Shown here: positions 57,073 to 64,000 of the stretch, piece after piece
How the letters are laid out: each line of letters begins with the position of its first letter
Position numbering within the stretch: the first letter of the stretch is position 1
Assembly: GCA_016935175.1 (NCBI GenBank)
Contig: JAFGRK010000018.1
Location: 1 to 64,000 of the forward strand
DNA length: 64,000 nucleotides
Source: Candidatus Woesearchaeota archaeon
GTDB lineage: Archaea; Nanobdellota; Nanobdellia; Woesearchaeales; SM23-78
Direction of reading: 5' to 3'
Notes under the pieces: generated by a model
Seen by the model: the letters and a program-made list of their open reading frames with translations, nothing else
The model's database searches: none
Told to the model about the DNA's origin: nothing
Program-made: the position numbers and the translations under genes

Positions 57073-57212
57073 TGACATACCAGTATCATCCAATATCATC
57101 TAGTATCATATCCGGTATCATATTAATACTCATTAAATAATCATTAAGAGGGTTAAAGAAGCCCAAAGGAGCGAAACCTTTAAATAGGTATGCTTACAGA
57201 AATGGAGGTATT

Positions 57213-57770
57213 ATGGCAAGTTCGTTTGGTAATGCAATAGGCTTCATGGGAGAATTAGGAGTCTATGACGTGGTGCTGCCTTTCTTGATGATATTCACCC
57301 TTGTCTTTGCAATACTTGAGAAGACCAAGATATACGGCACAGAAAAGATTGGTGGTCAGGAGTACACCAGGAAGAACCTTAATGGCATGACAGCCTTTGT
57401 AATGGCATTTTTTGTCGTCGCATCAACCAGGCTGGTAGCAGTCATCAACGAGGTCCTGGCAAGCACAGTGCTCCTTCTCTTGCTTTCAGTATGCTTCCTG
57501 CTCTTAGCAGGCAGCTTCCACTCTGGCAAAGAGGAATTCTTCCTCAAGGGAGGCTGGAACAAGCTCTTCATGTTCATCATGTTCATCGGCATAGTCCTGA
57601 TTTTCCTGCACGCGCTGGGCTGGCTCGATATAATCTGGGTAAGCCTAATCCATAATTTTGACTCAGTAATCACCTCTACCATAGTCCTCCTGGTAATAGT
57701 AGTAGTTGCGATAGTCTATATAACAGGAGGATTTGACAAGAAGAAAAGTGGAGGAAGCAAAGAAGGATAA
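57213..57770 (+). CDS. Multi-TM membrane protein (paralogue 1)
   Basis: GVYDVVLPFLMIFTLVFAILEKTKIYG; SD GGAGGT. Confidence 0.8.
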   Translation: MASSFGNAIGFMGELGVYDVVLPFLMIFTLVFAILEKTKIYGTEKIGGQEYTRKNLNGMTAFVMAFFVVASTRLVAVINEVLASTVLLLLLSVCFLLLAGSFHSGKEEFFLKGGWNKLFMFIMFIGIVLIFLHALGWLDIIWVSLIHNFDSVITSTIVLLVIVVVAIVYITGGFDKKKSGGSKEG

Positions 57771-57863
57771 GGGCAGGATAAGTGCAAGATATAAAAGCCT
57801 AAGTGCAATAAAAAACGAAAACATAATAAGCAAGTTATGTTATAAAAAAGCCAAAGGAGGTTA

Positions 57864-58466
57864 GTGAAAATGGTGTTTCAGAACTTTATATATATGTTGG
57901 ATATGTGGGGAGTGACAGATGTTCTTTTGCCGTTTATACTGGTGTTTACCATAGTCTTTGCCACATTGCAGAAGACCAAGATTCTTGGTGATGGCAAGAA
58001 AAACTACAACGTAATGGTAGCCCTAGTCATGGGCTTGGCAGTTGTCATACCGCACATAGTGGGCAGGTACCCTTTCAACTTTGACCCTGTCAATGTGATA
58101 AATGCATCACTGCCCCAGGTATCAATAATCCTAGTGGCAATAATAATGCTGCTGCTGATAATAGGTATATTCGGGAATGAGATAGACATCGCAGGTACAT
58201 CCCTTGCAGGATGGGTTGTACTGCTTGCCATCATTGCAGTGTTACTGATATTTGGTTCAGCAGTCGGCTGGTTCCCATTGCCAATCTACCTGAACTTCCT
58301 GCTTGACCCAGAGCTCCAGGCTCTCATAGTGATGATTCTTGTCTTTGGCATCATTATCTGGTTCATAACCAAGGATGATACCCAGAAGGAACAAAAAGGA
58401 GAGAAGGGTTTAGGCCACTTCCTCGAGGAGATGGGCAAGGGACTAAAAAAGAAAGGTGGAAAATAA
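57864..58466 (+). CDS. Multi-TM membrane protein (paralogue 2; ATG 57870 also possible)
   Basis: GVTDVLLPFILVFTIVFATLQKTKILG. Confidence 0.8.
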   Translation: MKMVFQNFIYMLDMWGVTDVLLPFILVFTIVFATLQKTKILGDGKKNYNVMVALVMGLAVVIPHIVGRYPFNFDPVNVINASLPQVSIILVAIIMLLLIIGIFGNEIDIAGTSLAGWVVLLAIIAVLLIFGSAVGWFPLPIYLNFLLDPELQALIVMILVFGIIIWFITKDDTQKEQKGEKGLGHFLEEMGKGLKKKGGK

Positions 58467-58571
58467 GCTTAAAGCCCTAACAAATTATTTTATTAGCTTT
58501 TTTACTTATGATTTTTTGACTAACTGATAACACAGACATGATTAAGTTCCATAATAATCCCTAAAATTAAA

Positions 58572-59186
58572 ATGGCCACACTCCTTGATGTCGGATTACT
58601 AGAGCATTTCGGGATAATCTTTGTAATCCTTCTTGTATTCCTCATCCTCTTCGGCCTTCTGGAATATATCAAGGCCTTTGGCGAGGGAAAAAAGGGCATG
58701 CATGCCATGATAGCCCTTTCAGTGGCATTCCTCTTCCTTGTCTCAAAGCTAGCCACTAACATGGTGTCCTTCATGGTGCCCTGGTTTATGGTGGCTGTCA
58801 TCTTCATCTTTTTACTCTTATTCCTCATAAGGATGTTCGGGGTTGGAGAAGGCGACATGGTAAAGCTTATCAAGGACCCTAATGCCTACCCATGGATAAT
58901 AGCCATAGCAGTGATTATACTCTTGTTCGCCTTGAGCAACACTTTTGGCCAATCCCTGCTTGAGAAAGGCGGAGGCGGTGGAGGCGCTGGCACTCCCACA
59001 TCAGACCCTGCTATAAGCCAAGACCCAGGCACAATATCACCTGATTACAGCACTACCAGCACAGCAACATCAAGCTTCGCAACTAATTTCCTTAACACGT
59101 TAAGGAATCCGAAAGTTCTTGGGCTATTGTTCATATTCTTAGTGGGAATGTTCGCACTTATCTTCCTGACCAAGACTGCCAAGTAG
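58572..59186 (+). CDS. Multi-TM membrane protein (paralogue 3, divergent)
   Basis: LLEHFGIIFVILLVFLILFGLLEYIKAFG; Gly-rich linker GGGGGGAGTPTSD. Confidence 0.78.
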   Translation: MATLLDVGLLEHFGIIFVILLVFLILFGLLEYIKAFGEGKKGMHAMIALSVAFLFLVSKLATNMVSFMVPWFMVAVIFIFLLLFLIRMFGVGEGDMVKLIKDPNAYPWIIAIAVIILLFALSNTFGQSLLEKGGGGGGAGTPTSDPAISQDPGTISPDYSTTSTATSSFATNFLNTLRNPKVLGLLFIFLVGMFALIFLTKTAK

Positions 59187-59295
59187 GAGAAGGCTAAGAT
59201 AAGAATAAAAATCCTAAAATAAGAAAATAACCTTTCTAGGGGCTAATCTTTATTCTTTATCAGGCAGCGGCCTTTATGAGATGTTTTTTAAGTTT

Positions 59296-59898
59296 TCAGA
59301 TCGGCCCTTTTTTTAAGGCTTGGGTTATCCTTGCAAGCTCGCTCACATTCTCAGTGAACAAGGGCAGGACCTTGGAGAACACCTTTTCCATGGCCTTGAC
59401 TTCAGCACCCACTTCCAGGATGTTCTTGTCATATTCCCCTATCTTTCCGATAACCGCCTGGTGGAGCTTGTCAAAGCTGTCCTGAAGGCTTTCAAAACGC
59501 TGCTCAATCCTGGCAAGCTTGTTCTCCACCTCGTTCTTCCATTCAACAATCTTGTTAATATCCTTGCCTAGCTCATCCCATTTCTCCTCAATCACGCTCT
59601 CGATGAGCTCCTCAACTTCCTCATTACCCATTCCAACCATGCTTCCTCCCTCCTCATAGCCTTGTCCAAGCCCCTGGCTTGCATCCCCAGCACCGCTAGG
59701 CAGCGGCGCATTGCTTCCCCCTTGGAAAGCTGGCGCTCCAGATACCAAGTCTGCCTGGTTTAAGGCATCGAATATCTGCGTGGATGAATACCCATTCCTC
59801 TGCAAAGCCTGTACAATCTGGTTATTGTCAAAGCCCTTTATCCTCATAGCCCTGACTTGGTCAATAGGCAGGTTATCAGGCTTATTGAACAAAGGCAA
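59296..59898 (-). CDS. Soluble helical/coiled-coil protein with N-terminal UBA-like segment
   Basis: IDQVRAMRIKGFDNNQIVQALQRNGYSSTQIFDALNQA; C-terminal coiled coil. Confidence 0.78.
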   Translation of the reverse strand: MPLFNKPDNLPIDQVRAMRIKGFDNNQIVQALQRNGYSSTQIFDALNQADLVSGAPAFQGGSNAPLPSGAGDASQGLGQGYEEGGSMVGMGNEEVEELIESVIEEKWDELGKDINKIVEWKNEVENKLARIEQRFESLQDSFDKLHQAVIGKIGEYDKNILEVGAEVKAMEKVFSKVLPLFTENVSELARITQALKKGPI

Positions 59899-60003
59899 CC
59901 ATGCACCTCTTTTGCTTCAGCGCAATCTTTTATAAAAATTCACTGACACTTTTCAAATTTATAAAATCCAGCTATATAAATGTTATGTTGTAACCCCGGC
60001 TAT

Positions 60004-60169
60004 GTTGAAAAAGTCACCCTCGGCACCCCGGCTGGGGTGACCCCCGCCTCTGCAGCCATTGTGCAAGCCATTCGCAAAGCTCATGGCGTTGCACTTGCAG
60101 CAGGTGCTCAGAAGTGCGCTTCTGGCACCGCAAGAGGTTACTCTTGCAGGCTGCGGCAACTTTTTCAAC
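60004..60169. repeat. Structured intergenic element E3 (same family as E1/E2 with an extra double-hairpin insertion)
   Basis: Outer IR GTTGAAAAAGT/ACTTTTTCAAC; CACCCCGGCTGGGGTG; GCAGCC/GGCTGC; inner GCCAT[TCGCAAAGCTC]ATGGC; extra GGTGC-CAGAAG/CTTCTG-GCACC and GCAAGAGGTTACTCTTGC. Confidence 0.82.
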
Positions 60170-60209
60170 GCACCTGTTGTAACCCTGTGGTCTTTAGCCT
60201 ATTTGCAGC

Positions 60210-60662
60210 CTATTGCTTCCTTTCACTCAACAGCTTTTCCCTGACCTTCTCCTCAAGCATCTTCTTGAGCTCAGCTCTCGTCACAAAATTCATAGGCTGC
60301 CATATGTCTAGGTAGCGCTCAACCACCTTGAAATCATTCTTGCTCACCAAGTTTTTTATCTCACTGCTGATGAGCCTTAGCTTGTCCTTGATGTCATTTA
60401 TGTCGCGCTTGACTTCAACAGTATCATCTGACAAGAGCTTCACATCAGCCCTTATGTCCTTGTCCATGGCTATTATGCCCTGCTCAGAAGCCTGCAGCCT
60501 GCCCCTTAGGTTAGAGTACCTTTCCTCAAGAATCCTAAGGTTAGCTGCAAGGCTATTGACGCTCTTGGCAATCCTGCCAACCATCTCTATATCAACATCC
60601 TGCTTCCTAAGGTGCTCCTCGGGTGGAGGCGGCTGTCCTGCCACAAAACTAGGGTCAACCAT
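60210..60662 (-). CDS. Coiled-coil protein
   Basis: Heptad-rich ORF (NSLAANLRILEERYSNLRGRLQASEQG...). Confidence 0.75.
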   Translation of the reverse strand: MVDPSFVAGQPPPPEEHLRKQDVDIEMVGRIAKSVNSLAANLRILEERYSNLRGRLQASEQGIIAMDKDIRADVKLLSDDTVEVKRDINDIKDKLRLISSEIKNLVSKNDFKVVERYLDIWQPMNFVTRAELKKMLEEKVREKLLSERKQ

Positions 60663-60811
60663 GAGATTAGTGTCTTGCTCCTTTAGTATTTAATGTTTTT
60701 GGTATGAATATTTACAATAAATCCCAGCCTAGTGATAACTTAAAATTTGATTATGCCCCATCATATTATTATTTTATAATTATTCTTATTGTTGATAGTT
60801 TAAGCAAAAGA

Positions 60812-60819
60812 TTTATATA
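60812..60819 (+). promoter_or_regulatory. TATA box TTTATATA upstream of secretion ATPase
   Basis: Motif about 75 nt upstream of TTG 60889. Confidence 0.55.
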
Positions 60820-60888
60820 CCTTGCTTGGCGTATTTGAATCTGGCTAGATAAAGCTATAGAAAATTTGAAAAAAGAGGGCGGGATTAG

Positions 60889-63186
60889 TTGATTACGGAC
60901 AAGGGAAAGCCAGGGCTTCCTTCAGAGGTGGTGAGGGAAGGAGAGGACACTATTCTTAGGATTAATTGCGATGAACTCACCACAGTGCCTTCTATCGAGG
61001 AAAACCCAAGCCTAATGTCCTATACTATTGACAGGCTTATTGAGAATAAGGCCACTACCAAGATTGTCTTCACCCAGAAAAGGGACTATGAATACGACTA
61101 TGCCCAGACCCGCCTGCTGCTTGAAATGGCCTTGCTCTATAACAGGCTGATAAAGCAGAAAGACCTGTTCAGCTATGAGGCTATGCGCCTGAAGACAGCT
61201 CCGAGGTATGTCGATAGCATCTACACCCAGATTCACCAGCTGATTTTTGACATATTGAAAAAAGATCCTATAACCTGCTATACTGAGCTTAGGAGGCTGC
61301 TAAGGCATGAGAAGATATCAGCTGATGCTGAGCAAGGGGAAGCAGCCAACGCCCACAGGCTATACGTCAAGCTTATCACTTTTCTGTTGCAGGAGCTTGA
61401 CAAGACCAGGCTGATAACCATAGCAATGCCCTTCCTTCCAGGGCATAAGCCCTATGACAGGAGCATTTACACCAAGATATTCACTCCTACCATCAAGCCT
61501 GACTTCATGTTCACCAAGCTCATGGCTACCTATCCTAGGGGAGGGGTAGAGCTTGAGAACTATAATGTCGGCAACACAGAAGTGGTTGTTTTTGACCAGG
61601 AAGATGATGTGCAATACCTTTATCACATAACCCCTCCTGAATTTAAGCTTAACGAGGAAGAATACGAGCTGCTTGACCTTGCAAGGAATATCATAGCAGA
61701 GCATAAGCCAACAAGGCAGGAATTTATTGACCCGACCAGAATGAGGGAGGTATTCTATAATGTCGGGCATGACTTATTAGAGGAGCTCTCAACCTACAGG
61801 AATGTGAAGGTTAATGATGAGAAGCTTCACGAGCTAACCATGATACTAATAAGGTACACAGTCGGGTTTGGACTTATTGAAGTCTTATTAGAGGACCCGA
61901 GGATACAGGACATAACCTTCAACAGCCCTCCAGGCCAGAGCCCGATATTCCTAGTGCATCAGGATTACGGTGATTGCAAGACTAACATAATACCAAGCAT
62001 AAGCGATGCTGAGAGCTGGGCATCCAAGCTAAGGATGATTAGCGGAAGGCCATTGGACGAAGCCAACCCTGTGCTAGACACTGAGATAACCATTCCGGGC
62101 ATTGCAAGGGCAAGGGTAGGCGCAATAGCCCCTCCCCTGAATCCTTTTGGGATAGCATATGCTTTTAGGCGCCACCGTGACAAGCCATGGACCCTACCTT
62201 TATTTGTGCACCAGAAAATGATAACCAGCCTTGCAGCAGGGCTAATAAGCTTCATAGTGGACGGCAACAGGACATTATTAGTGGCAGGAACCAGGAGTGC
62301 AGGAAAGACCAGCCTGCTAGGGAGCGTCATGGTGGAGATAATGAGAAAATACAGGATCATCACCATCGAGGACACATTAGAGCTGCCTACTGAAAGCTTG
62401 CGCAGCCTAGGGTATAATATCCAGCCAATGAAAGTGGCATCAGCACTATCAAAAGGCTCAGCAGAAGTGCCTGCTGATGAAGGCATAAGGACCACGCTAA
62501 GGCTGGGGGATTCTGCGCTTGTCGTGGGAGAAGTAAGGAGCACTGAAGCAGCTGCCTTGTACGAGGCTATGAGAGTAGGAGCCCTTGCTAACGTGGTAGC
62601 AGGAACCATCCACGGAGACAGCCCTTACGGAGTATTTGACAGGGTGGTCAATGACTTGAAGGTCCCAAGGACCAGCTTCAAGGCAACAGACATAATAATC
62701 GTCGCTAACCCTATCAGGAGCCCTGATGGGCTGCACAGGTGGAGGAGAGTCACCCAGATAACCGAGGTGAGAAAGGAATGGGAAGATGACCCGCTGCGCG
62801 AGCATGGCTTTGTTGACCTAATGAAGTATGACGCCAAGACCGACCAGCTAGAGCCTACTGACGAGCTGATTAATGGCGATAGCGACATCCTCAAGGCAAT
62901 AGCAGGCAATGTAAAGGACTGGGCAGGCAACTGGGATGCTGTCTGGGCTAATATCCAGCTTAGGGCCAGGATGAAGGAAGAGCTGGTCATGACTGCAGAA
63001 TCAGAGAAGAACATGGACTTATTAGAGGCCAAGTTTGTCATCCAGTGCAATGACCATTTCCACAAGATATGCGACAAGGTAAAGGAGAAGACAGGCAAGT
63101 TGGATGCTGACAGGATATTCTTTGAGTGGAAGGAATGGCTTCACAGGGAGATACGCAAGGAGAAGAGCAAACTAGGCCGGGTTTAG
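60889..63186 (+). CDS. Type IV pilus/archaellum-type secretion ATPase (GspE/VirB11 superfamily)
   Basis: LLVAGTRSAGKTSLLGSVMVEI (Walker A), RIITIEDTLELP, ALVVGEVRSTEAAALYEAMRVGALANVVAGTIHGDS. Confidence 0.93.
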   Translation: MITDKGKPGLPSEVVREGEDTILRINCDELTTVPSIEENPSLMSYTIDRLIENKATTKIVFTQKRDYEYDYAQTRLLLEMALLYNRLIKQKDLFSYEAMRLKTAPRYVDSIYTQIHQLIFDILKKDPITCYTELRRLLRHEKISADAEQGEAANAHRLYVKLITFLLQELDKTRLITIAMPFLPGHKPYDRSIYTKIFTPTIKPDFMFTKLMATYPRGGVELENYNVGNTEVVVFDQEDDVQYLYHITPPEFKLNEEEYELLDLARNIIAEHKPTRQEFIDPTRMREVFYNVGHDLLEELSTYRNVKVNDEKLHELTMILIRYTVGFGLIEVLLEDPRIQDITFNSPPGQSPIFLVHQDYGDCKTNIIPSISDAESWASKLRMISGRPLDEANPVLDTEITIPGIARARVGAIAPPLNPFGIAYAFRRHRDKPWTLPLFVHQKMITSLAAGLISFIVDGNRTLLVAGTRSAGKTSLLGSVMVEIMRKYRIITIEDTLELPTESLRSLGYNIQPMKVASALSKGSAEVPADEGIRTTLRLGDSALVVGEVRSTEAAALYEAMRVGALANVVAGTIHGDSPYGVFDRVVNDLKVPRTSFKATDIIIVANPIRSPDGLHRWRRVTQITEVRKEWEDDPLREHGFVDLMKYDAKTDQLEPTDELINGDSDILKAIAGNVKDWAGNWDAVWANIQLRARMKEELVMTAESEKNMDLLEAKFVIQCNDHFHKICDKVKEKTGKLDADRIFFEWKEWLHREIRKEKSKLGRV

Positions 63187-63311
63187 TCAGGATTAATAAG
63201 GGCAATAAACAGCCAGTAAGAATGACCAAGGTTAAGTTATCATAAGCACTTACTCATCACAAAGGCACTAAATCATCACTTTCATAGATTGCATAAGAGG
63301 CTAAAAAACCA

Positions 63312-64000
63312 ATGGCCACTGAAAAAGACCAATTATCGCAGCTAAGGGCAAAGTATGAGAAGCAGATACAAAAGAGCTTTGGCGAGAAATCAGACCACAG
63401 GGGCAGCCCTGGGAAGCCAGAGGACCAGCCCCTGACTTCAAAAGATTATGATGAGTTCAAGAAAGAAAACCTATCTGCACATCTTTCTGCTTATGAGAAG
63501 CTATGCAACTGGTCAGAGAAATTGCTGAAGGCAGAGCCTGACAAAAAAAAGCTTCCTGAGCTTGAAGAGGCAATCAAGATATGCCACTTGAACGTCACGC
63601 CACAAGGAGTGACCAGCCTTTCTTTGACAGCGCCATTGATAGTAGCCTTAGGCCTGATAACCATAACTTACCTAATCCCTTCTTTTATATCGCCTGGAAG
63701 CGGCAGCATGTTCTTTGTAATGTTCGGGCTATTCGCAGCAGCAGGGATGATAATACCCATCCAAAAGATGCCTTTTTTTCTTGCCAATAACTGGAGGATG
63801 AAAGCAAGCAACCAGATGGTACTTTCCATATTCTACATAGTCACTTACATGAGGCACACCAGCAACCTTGAGAGGGCTATCAGCTTTGCAGCAGAGCACC
63901 TAGCCCCGCCTCTCTCATTAGATCTGAAAAAAGTGCTTTGGGACATAGAGTCTGAGAAATTTGACTCGCTAAAGGAAAGCCTTGATGACTACCTCCAGAC
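63312..64000 (+). CDS. TadC/FlaJ-like membrane protein, truncated by window end
   Basis: ATG 63312, frame open to the end of the window (MATEKDQLSQLRAKYEKQIQKSFGEK...); TMs LIVALGLITITYLIPSFI and FFVMFGLFAAAGMIIPI; LSIFYIVTYMRHTSNLERAISFAAEHL; absent from ORF track. Confidence 0.85.
   Translation, partial: MATEKDQLSQLRAKYEKQIQKSFGEKSDHRGSPGKPEDQPLTSKDYDEFKKENLSAHLSAYEKLCNWSEKLLKAEPDKKKLPELEEAIKICHLNVTPQGVTSLSLTAPLIVALGLITITYLIPSFISPGSGSMFFVMFGLFAAAGMIIPIQKMPFFLANNWRMKASNQMVLSIFYIVTYMRHTSNLERAISFAAEHLAPPLSLDLKKVLWDIESEKFDSLKESLDDYLQ

Noticed and set aside
60004-60169. Element E3 considered as a tRNA or tRNA-like gene
   Set aside because: No acceptor/anticodon/T-arm pattern or GTTCRANNC box; fold matches E1/E2 instead.
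1-64000. CRISPR arrays, cas genes, rRNA and tRNA genes
   Set aside because: No regularly spaced repeat-spacer array, no Cas signatures and no rRNA/tRNA motifs seen by reading; a tool scan would still be worthwhile.

Overview
The window is a gene-dense archaeal contig fragment. It has TATA boxes such as TTTATATA and TTTAAATA, some apparently leaderless starts, an archaeal-type secretion ATPase plus TadC/FlaJ-like protein, and Cys-rich and Ig-repeat surface proteins. It is probably a DPANN (Woesearchaeota-like) genome, but that is inference. Main blocks, left to right: (1) a 5'-truncated Cys-rich surface protein followed by four pilin-like membrane proteins; (2) an ABC transporter and a tandem thioredoxin-fold membrane protein; (3) a compact fermentation module of trimeric [FeFe]-hydrogenase HydABC, Pta-AckA, pyruvate:ferredoxin oxidoreductase, PEP synthase and ferredoxin; (4) a Kazal/DUF333 putative lipoprotein, a wHTH regulator, a toxin-antitoxin pair and an Lnt-like acyltransferase; (5) a MoxR/DUF58/VWA operon; (6) sugar kinase, class II aldolase, Mre11-like, macro-domain, AsnRS, YbaK, UMPH-1-like and bacterial-type AspRS genes; (7) a 2192-aa Ig/Gly-rich surface protein and an envelope locus ending in a type IV pilus/secretion ATPase and a TadC-like protein cut by the window edge. 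The most unusual non-coding signal is a family of three dispersed intergenic elements (31220-31332, 38215-38325, 60004-60169). They share one secondary structure, a conserved TCGC(A/T)..GCTC loop and compensatory stem changes. A second two-block hairpin element occurs in the por and aspS spacers. Several intercistronic spacers are short tandem duplications. No tRNA, rRNA or CRISPR array was found.
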